Program-made: the position numbers and the translations under genes
The notes under the pieces: generated by a model
What the model saw: only the letters and a program-made list of their open reading frames with translations
The model's database searches: none
Told to the model about the DNA's origin: nothing
Origin: Megamerina dolium
Lineage: Eukaryota; Arthropoda; Insecta; Diptera; Megamerinidae
Length of the DNA: 64,000 bases
Direction of reading: 5' to 3'
Assembly (NCBI GenBank): GCA_963854835.1
Contig: OY978525.1
Coordinates: 82,087,855-82,151,854 of the forward strand
Shown here: positions 24,331 through 35,431 of the stretch, piece after piece
Numbering within the stretch: the stretch's first letter is position 1
Layout of the letters: the number at the start of each line of letters is the position of its first letter

Positions 24331-25675
24331 TATACCCTGAATAATGCAATATGCATGGTATATTCATTTCGGTCAGATGTATGTGTCCACTTGAAGGAAT
24401 CTCCGGAGATATACACATAGATATATATTCGTGATCAGCGTCGATTAAATTTTCGATTGAACGATGTCCGTCCGTCCGTCCGTCCATCCGTCCGTCCGTC
24501 CGTCTGTCTGTCACCTGGCTGGTTCGTACGATAACTTGAGTAAATATTGAGCTATTTCAATGAAATTTGGCATAAGTAATCTATGATCCAAGGGTACGGA
24601 GGGGATTGATATTGGGCATGATCAGTCAATAACCACGCCCACACCAAGCATTCAAAGCGACTAACCTCGAAATTTTCAAAATCTTTAACTTGCTATAACT
24701 CACATAATATACAACTTGGGACAACAATATTTGGCACATAGACTTATATTATACTACTATATAACCTCGCCAAAAGTGGTTGAGCCGCGCCTACTTTTTA
24801 GCGTAGCTCTCATACAAAGTGTCTGTACTTCTTTTAAATTGAAACAGCTGTAACTTCTACAATCTTCTGTCCAGAATAACCATAATTGATACTGAGATTA
24901 ACATGGTAGTCTGAAATAATATGGCAGAAAATCAGTGTGCCACGCCCACTGCTTTTTGGGTCTCCCATACAAAGTTGCGGAAATTAAAAAAAATGTTAAC
25001 GGTTATAACTTACAAACCATTTAGCGTAGGACAACGATTAGTATTGTACGAGCAACTAGGCTCACAGAAAATGGGCGCACCACGCCCACTGTTTATTGTA
25101 GCCCCCATACAAATTTTAAATTGAAACAGCTGTAACATCGGCAATCTTCTGCCTAAAATAACCATAATTGACACTTAAATTAATATCGTAGTCGGCAAAA
25201 ATTTGGCAGAAAATCAGTGTGCCACGCCCACTCCTTCATAGGTCTCCCATACAAAGTCGAGGGAATTAAACTAAAACTTTTAAGCTCCATAACTTACAAA
25301 CCATTTAGCGTAGGACAACCAAATTTAAGGTGCGGATTGATATTGAAAAATTAATTAGATATACAAGAAAGAGATACGCCACGCCCACTTTTTATATAGC
25401 TTCCGTACAAAGTCTCGGATTTATCTTAAACATTAAAACACCCACAACTTACTAATTAATACGCCTAGGTCAACCCATTGCAACCTATGTAGTTTAGTAT
25501 TATAGGCAGAAATTGATCCTCCAAAATTGGTGAGGTACGCCTGCTTCTTAATGTAGGTCCTATACAAAGTAGTGGAAGAAAAGGATGGATATACGAGCAA
25601 ACTTTTTATATATATCTCTACATATGCAGGGTATAATTTGGTCGGCCCCAGCCGACTGTAAGGAGATTTTTTTTT
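24331..25675. repeat. non-coding repeat with palindromic TATACCC ends and (GTCC)n core, copy 1
   Basis: Opens with TATACCCTGAATA...GGTATA, itself a near-palindrome, then a conserved stretch, a (GTCC)n microsatellite (about 24466-24505) and ACCTGGCTGGTTCG. Inside, a unit of roughly 200-250 bp recurs several times; each carries CCACGCCCACT, CCATACAAAGT and CATAATTGA. It closes with TATGCAGGGTATAATTTGG, then GCCCCAGCCGACTG. The terminal 13-mers are inverted copies of each other with one mismatch. No coding capacity. The (GTCY)-type core recalls the dipteran mini-me elements; that identity is a suggestion only. Confidence 0.75.
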
Positions 25676-26812
25676 TTCTAGCCGCTTCCTATTTAACCTT
25701 TAAGAGTAACGCTATTTTACTTATGCTAAAGGTAATGTTCGCCGATTCGACCTGTTTTAAAAACTTTAATTAAAAAAAGAGATAAATGAAGGAAACCATT
25801 AATGTAATTTATATAATTTTTTGGCTTGTAAGAAACTAAAATGGTCCATTTTCATACATACATTCGGCAAAGTTGAGTTTTATTGAAGAAAGTTGCACAT
25901 TTACCATTTTTTGTATGATATCATTTTAAAAATGAATAAAAAAAAATGTTTCAATTTCAAGTGAAAAAAAATTAACATAATTTAAAAGCTTATATTTGGA
26001 TTCAAGCAAGAGATAAAAAAAACTAATATTTACTTTTATTTTATACAAGAGGCTCAAAGTTCAAGTTTGTGGTCCTCACGAACGCTTTTCTTGCATTTTT
26101 CGCACGATAACTTAGTTATATGGCGTTTTGGGTATAGGTAAAATCCACAAATTTTTCTTTTGGTCCTTCATTATTTCTATTATTGTCGTTGATCATTTAA
26201 GCCTTTATGCTCAGCTACGGCTGTTTCATATAACTCTACGGCTTAATAATATCGTGACTAAACATATGAATGTAAATCAGATAACTGTTTGAAATGCTAT
26301 GTTCAAAATACCAAAGAACTTGCGTATCGTCGAACGATTAGTTTTACTTAAACTAGACGTAATACACATAATATACATACACATAATATACACATCTGAT
26401 CGAAATTTCGATCCTTCCATTAGTGCTGATGTAGAGCTAGACTCTGCAAGCCTTTTTATTTTCAGCAGTGAGAGATGCTTCTTCGTTGCAAGAAGACGTA
26501 ATGAAAGCAATTTTATTCGGGGTCGGCTTGGAAAAAAAGAGTTAGTTCGTTATCGTAACAGAAAATAGAAGATCGCATTTTCGTTCCATTGTGTTTCCCA
26601 ATTCTTCTCGGATCCCCCTTTTATTTGAATTTAAAGTTCCCGCAAGCTTTAGGTTGTATAGCTCACTTAAAAGTGGTTTTACAATCTAAATGGGTGTGAG
26701 CCAGTTATTCATCATTATGCTTCGGGTAGTTCCATGTATTTGCATGAAATACCTAAAATTCGCTCAAAAGGTAAACTTCGTTATTTCGACGACATTTGTT
26801 TTCGTTTGCCAC
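25676..26812. other. AT-rich non-coding stretch
   Basis: An 89-codon frame at 26299-26568 (+) and a shadow on the other strand are not recognised as any family. Confidence 0.4.
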
Positions 26813-27173
26813 GGCCTTCTGATCTTAGGTCGTGGGTTCAATTCCCGACTGAAGCATAACAAAATTTAATACCGAAAATATTTTTCTTTCGAACGGTACC
26901 CACCTGCCGGCAAGAATTGTAAATTTTTCCGGCAGTAATAATTTGCCAAAAATGCTTCTTAAAAAGAACTCTGTGACAAAAGTAAGTTAAAGTGATGTCA
27001 AAAGGGTTCTGCCGCTCGGAACCGGCTAATATAAGTAGGTCCCTTCTGATGCTGTCCAAATTTAACACGCACAACAGTATTGGAAAAGAAGCTCGGTGGT
27101 ATCACAATGGGCCTTTCTGGCCTAAGTGTGTCCTCTCAAAGAGAGGGCAGCCACATAACCTAACCTAACCTAA
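26813..27173 (+). repeat. SINE copy with a LINE-type 3' tail
   Basis: The tRNA box B region (GGTCGTGGGTTCAATTCCC) and full body are present; box A is lost. At about 27098, instead of the family's GCCAATGAGCCC tail, it continues ATCACAATGGGCCTTTCT...GAGAGGGCAGCC and ends in TAACCTAACCTAACCTAA. The last ~75 bp match the 3' end of the LOA-type LINE at 30715-34350 (ACCACAATGGGCCTTTCT... then TAACCTAACATAACC). It is a chimera of SINE body and LINE tail. Confidence 0.85.
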
Positions 27174-27851
27174 TATACATGCATAATTTGCATAATTTTT
27201 TGATTTTCGTGAAAATATGCAATTTGAAATATCGTATTACGAAAAACCAAAATAGACTATTACATTGCAACTTCACAATGATAGTGTAAAGGCAATACTA
27301 ACAATGTTGGTGGTCCATTTAATCCAGACACCATCAAAAAACACACATCACACACACACATATATACAGCCATTTACTTCTCCTCCTAACACTCCAAAAC
27401 AGGAATATCAATATAAAAATCATTTGACAGTCAACAATGCGATGTAGCTGTAAATGCTAATATATACGACATATACAAGATATATGTAGATGGAATACTC
27501 TTACACAAAAGAGCATAGAAAATATCACCAAATTGAATATTAAGGGACACAAGCAACAGGATCGATGATTGTCCCTAATGTAGTAAGGGCAGTTTTAATT
27601 ATATGAAATTAATTATTACTATAGCAAAGGGAACATGTGTAGTTATATGCGATCGCCGAATATTGAGCGGATAGAAGAGCAACAAAGATAAACACATTGG
27701 CACAGGAAACAAGACTACTACAAGGACCGATGATCATCGACGACTCGTGTAGCATCCCAACAAAAAATCGGTAATCGCTTCTAGTGATAAATTGTTCTAG
27801 AAGGCATTACCTTATAATGTGTTCTCATTGTTTTATTACTTTTAGGCATTG
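27174..27851. other. non-coding, nothing recognised
   Basis: Only low-complexity CACA runs near 27345-27365 noticed. Confidence 0.4.
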
Positions 27852-28070
27852 TTAGTAATGCATAGCACAATGTCGTAAGAGTTCACGGCTAATGACATGC
27901 CCATCTTGAAGTAATGCTTTCCAGAAGCGAAAGGGCAAGCGATTTTCATCATATACATACTTCCATTTCATTTTCACTTCTGTGGTAAACGTGTTTTTTG
28001 CTAGGAGGCCACACACGAGCAGGCTGACACTCACGAAACCACACAAAATTGACAAATGTTTTTGTGACAC
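27852..28070 (-). CDS. unrecognised 72-codon open frame with signal-peptide-like start (speculative)
   Basis: The frame opens with a GTG and has a hydrophobic N-terminal stretch (LSILCGFVSVSLLVCGLLA), like a secretion signal. KMKWKYVYDENRLPF follows, then a stop. There is no in-frame ATG and an in-frame TAA lies just upstream, so an intact start is absent unless an upstream exon supplies it. No domain recognised. It could be a host exon, but chance is more likely. Confidence 0.12.
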   Translation of the reverse strand: MSQKHLSILCGFVSVSLLVCGLLAKNTFTTEVKMKWKYVYDENRLPFRFWKALLQDGHVISRELLRHCAMHY

Positions 28071-28437
28071 TCTTTAACATTAACATTCATTTTGATTGCA
28101 TTGTTGCGGTTCTGCACGCATGCGCGTTTGCATATTAAAATGCGATCAACATTAATAGAAAATATTCATACAAAATATGAAAAGCGTTAAGAAATACTAA
28201 TAATAAAATCACGCAAGTACTTGGAATATTAAAATAGATACGTGCAGCGTAAAGCATTAAATACAAAAAGTAATACAGAGAGAGAAAGAGAGAGAGAAGT
28301 AGTGAGTGATACTGAAAAAAGTATTCAAATATTTTTGTGAAAAAATCAGCATTTCATACATACTATTTATAACACATTTTATTTTCCTTATAATAAGTAT
28401 GATCGCTGCTACTTTAAATATCTCTCGTATCACTTTT
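28071..28437. other. non-coding, GAGA-rich run
   Basis: Holds a short (GA)n run near 28278-28297. Otherwise nothing recognised. Confidence 0.4.
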
Positions 28438-29870
28438 TATACCCTGCATAATGCAATATGCAAGGTATATTCATTTCGGTCAGTTGTTTGTGTCCACTTG
28501 AAGGAATCTCCTGAGATATAGACATAGATATATATTCGTGATCAGCGTCGCTTAAATTTTCGATTTAACGATGTCCGTCCGTCCGTCCGTCCGTCCGGAT
28601 GGACGGACGTCACCTGCGAACCAGCCGGTCTGTCACCTGGCTGGTTCGCACGATAACTTGAGTAAATATTGAGCTATTTCGACGAAATTTGGAACAAGTA
28701 ACCTATGATCCAAGGATACGGAGGGGATTGATATTGGGCATGATCGGTCTATAGCCACGCTCACACTAAGCATTCAAAGCGACTAACCTCGGAATTTTCA
28801 AAATCTTTAACTTGCCATAACTCACATAATATACCATTTGGGGCAATAATATTTGGCACATAGAGTTATATTATACTATTATATACCCTCGCCAAAAGTG
28901 GGTGAGCCACGCATACTTTCTAGCGTAGCTCCCATACAAAGTGTCTGTACTTCTTTTAAATTGAAACTGCTGTAACTTCTACAATCTTCTGTCCAGAATA
29001 ACCATAATTGACACTTAGATTAACATGATTGTCGGAAATAATATGGAAGAAAATCAGTGTGCCAAGCCCACTCCTTCTTGGGTCTCCAATACAAAGTTGC
29101 GGAAATTAAAAAAATATGTTACCGGTTATAACTTCCAAACTGTTCAGCGTAGAATAACGAGATTTAAGGTGTGGATTAGTATTGTACGAGCAACTAGGTT
29201 CACAGAAAATGGGCGCACCATGTCCACTGTTTATTGTAGCCCCCATACAAAATGACTGAAATTCTTTTAAATTGAAACAGCCGTAACTTCGGCAATCTTC
29301 TGTCTAGAATAACTATAATTGACATTTAAATTAATTTCATAGTCGGAAATAATCTCGCAGAAAATCAGGCTCCCATACAAAGTTGAGGAAATTAAACAAA
29401 AATTTTAACCGCCATAACTTACAAACTATTCAGCGTAGAACAACCAGATTGAAGGTGTGGATTAGTATTGTAAGAGCAAATATACTCACAAGAAATGGGC
29501 TAGCCACGTCCATTGTTTATAGTGGCTCCCATACAGGATGACTGAATTTCATTTAAATTGAACTAGCTGCAACTTCTGCAATCTTCTGTCTAGAACAATC
29601 ATAATTAATACTTAGGTTAATATGATAGTTGTACATAATCTGGCAAAAACTCAACATGCCACGCCCACTTCTTAATGAGGCTACCATACAAAGTACTTCG
29701 TTAAAGTCAACCATATTTTGGGTGTAAAGTATAGTAGTATATGCAAAAATTGTTTTTCGAAAAGTGGAAATAAAAGAAAAAGATGGATATTCGAGTAAAC
29801 TTTTTATATATATATCTACATATGCAGGGTATAATTTGGTCGGCTCCAGCCGACTGTAAGGAGATTTTTA
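28438..29870. repeat. non-coding repeat with palindromic TATACCC ends, copy 2
   Basis: Same family as 24331-25675. The terminal TATACCCTGCATA at 28438 and TATGCAGGGTATA near 29821 are perfect inverted copies. The internal order is conserved: (GTCC)n, CACCTGGCTGGTTCG, then repeated blocks with CCATACAAAGT and CATAATTGACA. Unlike copy 1, the (GTCC)n region has a foldback: GTCCGTCC faces GGACGGAC, and CGAACCAGCC faces GGCTGGTTCG (28572-28650). No ORF of note. Confidence 0.78.
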
Positions 29871-30017
29871 TATTAGTAATACTGTTACGTTTTTATTTTG
29901 TGAACGTTTAATTCTATTTGAGTCAACCTTGTTCGATCAATTAATTTTGTCAATAGTAATTGTAACACTTATTTTGTACAACTATATACAGCAACAATAT
30001 ATTTAATGAACTTTATT

Positions 30018-30248
30018 TAATTGCAATTGGCAATTCTTCCGACAGTAACAACTTGCCATGAAAAAGCTTCTTAAAAGATCTCTGTGACAAAGCTCAGAAA
30101 AAGTGATGTCACAAGTGTTCTGCCGTTCGGAACCGGTTAAAATAAGGTCCCTTCTAATACTGTCCAAATTTAAGACGCACAACAGTAACGGAAGAGAAGC
30201 TCGGCCAATGAGCCCTTTGGGGATTTAAGTGCCACATATTTATTTATT
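30018..30248 (+). repeat. SINE copy, 5'-truncated
   Basis: Begins at GCAATTGGCAATTCTTCC and runs through the body to the normal family tail (GAGCCCTTTGGGG, then CACATATTTATTTATTTT). It is followed directly by a short TA/TACA tract. The head is missing. Confidence 0.88.
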
Positions 30249-30714
30249 TTATATATATATACATATATGTATATATATTGACAATCATAGTTTATTTAAG
30301 TACCTAAGTTAATTTTAGTTTAATAATTTATAGTTGATCTAGTTTTGAAACTTAATTACATTTCTCATTTTGTTAATTTGCCGATTTTCAAGAAAACGAT
30401 TATTTTATTATTATAAAAAAAAAACTTATTGTTGAGAATTAAATCGCGGACTGCAAAGTGTATCCGAGAGAGATTTAGAAAAGCATAAAAAAAGAAAAGT
30501 TAAAGAGGAACTGATCAGAAAGATATAGTACTTTACAGAAAATAAATAAAAAGGCAGAAAAAGAGAGAGAGAGCGTGGGAGAAAATAAATGCAATTTAGA
30601 AGGAGCGTGAATAGCGGAATGGGAAGAGCCGTCATACATAATTGACCCCAAAATACACCGCATGACATTATAGTTTGGCTGTATCATCATCCAAGTTATC
30701 CGGGGATTTTGCCA
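30249..30714. other. non-coding, purine-rich in part
   Basis: A TA/CATA run at 30250-30285 and purine-rich segments at 30470-30600. No gene recognised. Confidence 0.4.
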
Positions 30715-33700
30715 AGTGTCTAGGTTAGGTTATGTTAGGTTAGAGTGGCCGCTCCCTTAAAGGGAGGGCACACGTAGGGCAGAGAAAGGCCCATTGTGGT
30801 ACAACGTGAATATTCCTACTCTACTACGTCGAACCAACCAGAACTTTTGACAAAATTTAGGAGGTTGCTAATATCAAACACTGATACGGGGGCTAATGCA
30901 TTCAACTTGTAATATCCCAGGAATTTTTTGCGTCTTTTGCACAAAGCAGGGCAGGTACCTAGCAGATGTGAGACGGTCTCCAGTTCCTCTTCATCTCTGC
31001 AGCTTCTACAGTAGTCATGCAAGAGATGGCCTAAGCCGATTCCAGCTGCGTGAGTTCCTATGAGGCAGTGGCCGATAACCACTCCAACATAGGTCGAGAT
31101 ATCTTTTCTATTAAGGTCAGTGAGTTTACGAGAGCGTTTCTTACTGAGTGTGGGCCACAGCACTTTCGCAGTCCTACAGATGGGTGAATCCGTCCATCTT
31201 TTTTGGAAGGAGTTAGATGTGAATACATCCAATTTGTGTTTACTTGTGGCAATGGGGATCCTCAAGTGGAGATTTTCTTCAGTTAAAGCTTCGTTTGTAC
31301 CCTGTCTAGAGAGCTCATCAGCTCTGCAGTTTCCTCGTATGCCCCTGTGTTCGGGTAACCAGCACAGGAGGATGTTATGCTGCTCAGAAATCTCATTAAG
31401 AGATCTGCGGCAGTCTAGAATGATCTTGATTTAACGAGAAAAGAATCAAGGGCTCTAATGGCAGCTTGGCTGTCACTCAGAATGCAAATGTCTCGATGGG
31501 AGACATTGTTCTGCTTCAGTGAGTGCAGTGTGAATAGCTTTGACTTCTGCCTGCTATGCATTGCAGTGATCAGGCAGGCGAAAAGAAATACTGAGGTTGA
31601 AATTATCCGAAATTACAGCACCGCCCATCTTTCCTTGGAGCTTAGAGCCGTCCGTAAAGATGTGGTGATAATTCGGTGGAGGATCCTTAGGATGACTCCC
31701 AGAGATACCTGTCCGGGAGGCTGGTTTTAAATTTCCTTTCAATTGTGTATATTGGCTTGATATAATCAAGTGAAGTTTCATTGTTGAAGTGATTTAAAAT
31801 ACTTGCGTGTCCATAAGATTTCGATACCCATTGGTGCAAGCCTGTAAATCTTAATACAGAAATTGCCGCCATCTGCTTACCGAGTAAGTCAAGTGGGGTG
31901 AAATTTAGAAGCATTTATAAGGCCAATGTTGGACTTGTCCTGAGTGCTCCTGTAATCAATATGCTTGCCGCTCTTTGTATTTTCTGAAGAGGTTTCAGGT
32001 GTGAGGTTTTATTTAGTGCAGTCCACCAGGCCAATACTCCATATAAAAAGATTGGCTAATTCCTGCTTTATATATCCAAGAGACAATATAAGGTTGCATC
32101 CCCCATCTTTTCCCTATAGCTCTTTTACAGGCATAAAGTGCAATGGTGGGTTTCTCAACCCTGTTGATTATATTCTTTTTCCAAGTGGTAACTCCGCACC
32201 ACTTTTCCTCTATTTCCTTTAGTAGTTCAATTACAACCAAGTTCCATAGAACAGGGGAGAGAATTTCTCCTTGCGGAGTGCCTCTTACACGTCTCGTGAT
32301 CGAGGGTCTACCTAGCTCGGATGTAATTAGTCTACTTTCCAGTAACCTTTCTATCCATCTGCCAAGTGTTGCGTCCACCTCAAGACGTTCAAGAACATTC
32401 ATGATTGTCCTGGGATGAACATTGTTGAAGGCCCCTTCGATATCCGTAAAGGCGGCCAGTGCATATTCTTTGTTATGGAAAGATTTCTCTACTCTCGATA
32501 TTAGCGCGCCGAGCGTATATAGAGTATAAGCATGCTGAAAAGGTGACAGCATTCCGGTGTTTATAGTAAGTCTCAAGTTTATGTCTAGAAGTCTCTCTAG
32601 AGTCTTGAGGAAGATCGACGATAAACTAATAGGTCTAAAATCCTTTGGTTTAGTATGAGAGCTTTTACCAGATGAAGACAACTCTGACTTGTCTCAATAA
32701 TTGAGGAATGTAGCCCAAGCTGAGGCAGGCCATATAGATCTGCCTCAGCCAGGGAAGAATCGATTTGGCTACATGTTGTAGTTGCGCTGGAATTATTTTA
32801 TCAGGTTCCGGCGATTTATAGGACCTGCACGAATTTATTGCCTAAGTGATCTTTTCCGGTGTGACAATAGACTTATCAAACGGTAGTTGTTTGTTATTTG
32901 TTGATATCTGATTCGTGTCTGACGGATTATCGGGGAAATGTGTTTCTATTAGCACTTCTAACGTTTCTTTAGAATTTGGGGAGCTTTGGACAGAATTTTC
33001 CTAAGCCTAGAGGCCTACGAGACGTCTTCTATCTCGCCACAAAAGCTTTTCCAGGATTCTCTTTGACACTTCCTAAGGTCATATTTATACTTCATAAGGG
33101 CAGTTTTGTAGTTAGCCTAGACTACATATAGATGGGAGCTTTTGTGCGATTGAAGAGCTTACGACATTTCTTCTTCAGAATACATAGCTCTCGATTACAA
33201 CATGGAGGTTTTGGCCTTCCGCATTCAGCAGACCGTGGCGTCTACCTGATTGATTAGCGCGGAAGGTGCTTCAGGAAGGTGGGAGATAACTAACCCTTTG
33301 AAGCGCGACCAGTTTGCCATCCTAAAAAAAAAAAAACACCTCTTTCGTTGATGTCGCTGCTTCCAGTATGAGTTCATCGTGGTGCTTATGGGCATCTTCA
33401 ACCAGATGCTTTAGTTTGTTTGACTGCGGTGGTTCTTGGTGGTTATGTGCGAGGTAGGCTGATACAAACCAGCATCGTGAACCTATGTTCTCTGCACATA
33501 CCTACGTAGTATCTAAATCACTGTAATACAGAGAAAAAGGAAAGTTATTGATGGTCTTAAGAGTATACACGATCTAGGTCTACCTGCGTTTAACGTCTAC
33601 ACCAGTTTGTACTTCGGCGTCCTTAGTCCACAAACCGTATTTCCGATAGACCACAGTACATGGATGAGGACGATGTCCTCTCCGTCGGCTTCCATACGGA

Positions 33701-34350
33701 GGATTAATGCGACTGTGGCCGCCTTAGATCTGTGCAGATTTATCTGTAGACAACGAAGCATCATCACTATCTGCGGTCACCCCGGTTTCCACAACAGTGA
33801 TGTTAGCCTCGTCGTCTTCAGAGTCGAGCAATTCGTCCTCCATCATAATCCGATTTACGTATTCCGTGACATCGGATTCTGAGGAGAGCGAACACGCGAC
33901 TTCTGCCGCACAAGCCGCTTTGAACAAGTGGGTAGCTCTTCTGGCTTCTCCACGGTTGTCGCAGACTGACTGTCTGCCGATGATGTCATGTAGTTCTTCC
34001 TTTTTACTCGGAGGTTGATTCTCGAGGAGCAGTAGTTAATAAAACTACTGGATTTTGCCTGGGGTTGGAGGGACTCCTGATTGACGATAATCGTCGCCCT
34101 TCGGTAAGTCCCTTTCTTCTCCTCATTCAACTTGGCTATTCTCCAGTTGTGTGTTGGGAGGAGGGATATTTGAAAGGAGTCGAGGAGGGGAGAGATGGTG
34201 AATTATTCGGCACATCTATCCTGTAAAAGTTAACTGAGCAGAGTGCCTACCCAAATCTGCAACTTTCCCTTGGCTAACCACCATTAGCAGTTATTTGCAG
34301 CTGGCACCCACGGGGAGGGTTTGGACGAGGATTTTCGCCAGTCTAGTGTA
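30715..34350 (-). mobile_element. LOA/I-group non-LTR retrotransposon, decayed, with (TAACC)n tail
   Basis: Reading on the minus strand: a possible 5' leader (34350-34140), then ORF1 fragments (33724-34130). The endonuclease start (NLHRSKAATVALILRMEADG, 33740-33680) overlaps the ORF1 end. The endonuclease is cut at a poly-A run near 33326. The linker and RT fingers follow (SRLRKILSKAPNSKE near 32970; PKDFRPISLSS at 32640), then the palm (FTDIEGAFNNVHP; VRGTPQGEILSPVLWN). A deletion near 32195 removes the YADD catalytic block. The thumb, the RNase H (HHIFTDGSKLQGKMGGAVI, near 31680) and the C-terminal CCHC-like region (CRSCRDEEELETVSHLLGTC, 31000) complete it. The 3' end is CACAATGGGCCTTTCTC... 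plus TAACCTAACATAACC. It is inactive. Confidence 0.85.
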
Positions 34351-35301
34351 TATAATATACAAGATGGGCCCGAGAATACTTCCTTACGGCACACCAGCAT
34401 TTATTTCTTCCAATTAAGAATACTCATTTCATTGTTTTACGCGAAAATAGCATTCATTTAGATACGACTTTAGAAGTTCGCAGAATCCATTTGGAAGAGT
34501 GGTCTTTAATTTGTTATTTAAACCGTCATCCCTAACGTTATCGAAAGCCTGCGTGACGTCCGAGAATATTGCTGAATATATGTCATTCTGTTCAAGTTTT
34601 CGAATTCTGCTGTGATTCTGTCCACCTGGTCAATGGTTTAGTTGTTGCAGCGAAAGCCAAATTGGTGAGAAAGTATTAGTTTTTTAGACTCGATAATTGG
34701 CGTCGATCGATTAAGGATGAGTTCTTCAAACAGCTTACCAATTTGAAGCAGCAAAAAGAATGGTCGGTATGAGGAAACTAGATATGAATATTTTTCCGGT
34801 TTTGGGATTATTATCATTTTAGCAACTTTTCACAGGCTTGGAACGTATTGAAGATGAATTAAAAAGTTATATAATTGTTATAATTTAGCCGAACTTCTGT
34901 GAGGTAACTTTTTTAGTCCTCGGCTGTAATTAAGTCGAATTCCGGCGCTTTCGTCTTTGTTGTTTTATTTCTTTTTTCAGTTCTTTTATAGACATGTCTG
35001 AAATAAGGGTTCTTTGTTTAGATTAGTGGTATACAAATTGTCGTTGGTTGATATTCGTTGGGTTGGAAAGTTTTTGACAAGTGTTTTGCAAAAGCTATTG
35101 TCTTGTTGCTTCTTGTCCATGTATTATTGTTTTTTTTGATTGTAAGTAAGTAAGTAAGATTGGAGAAATATGACAGTTTGGTCTTTTCACATATTTAGTG
35201 CACTTCCAAAGAGAGTAGTCACCTTTTTTACTAATTTTTATTTCTCGATTTAATTCTTGTGATGCTTTATTTATTACATTATTCGGTACAAGAGTTGACA
35301 T
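34351..35301 (-). pseudogene. Jockey-clade non-LTR retrotransposon relic
   Basis: On the minus strand 35301-35095 carries the endonuclease-RT linker (ELNREIKISKK, then SLWKCTKYVKRPNCHISPI). It is followed in broken frames by KAPEFDLITAED and by RT palm blocks (FEAFDNVRDDGLNNKLKTTL; YFRVKQ; INAGVPYGSILGPILY) down to about 34360. Q is replaced by Y in the normally invariant GVPQGS motif. YADD and beyond are absent. The LOA-type element starts right where this one stops, which suggests insertion of one into the other. Confidence 0.8.
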
Positions 35302-35431
35302 TTTCGGAGCACACAGAAATTATGTTGTTTACACTTCAGCGAAATGACAGACACTGAAAAATAAAGTCTAATGATGACACTTTAAAATGATGGTGTTGCC
35401 AGATGTAACAATGGAATAATAAACTAGTAGC
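35293..35431. repeat. 139-bp dispersed repeat (pair of 43388-43524)
   Basis: Shares the order TGACATTTTCGGAGCACACA, CAGCGAAATGACAGA, GTCTAATGA and TGGAATAATAAA with 43388-43524, at roughly 85% identity by eye. Similarity stops sharply at both ends. In reverse orientation it leads into the Jockey linker start codon here, so it could be that element's 5' leader. Confidence 0.75.

Noticed and set aside
24278..24514. Repetitive Arg/Thr/Asp/Gly open frame
   Set aside because: It arises from the (GTCC)n microsatellite of the non-coding repeat.
27156..27173. A telomere remnant (CCTAA repeats)
   Set aside because: Only three pentamers, at the 3' end of a SINE and shared with a LINE tail, so a retrotransposon tail is the simpler reading.
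30426..30690. Ser/Leu/Phe-rich open frames on the minus strand
   Set aside because: They come from purine-rich low-complexity DNA and have no recognisable family.
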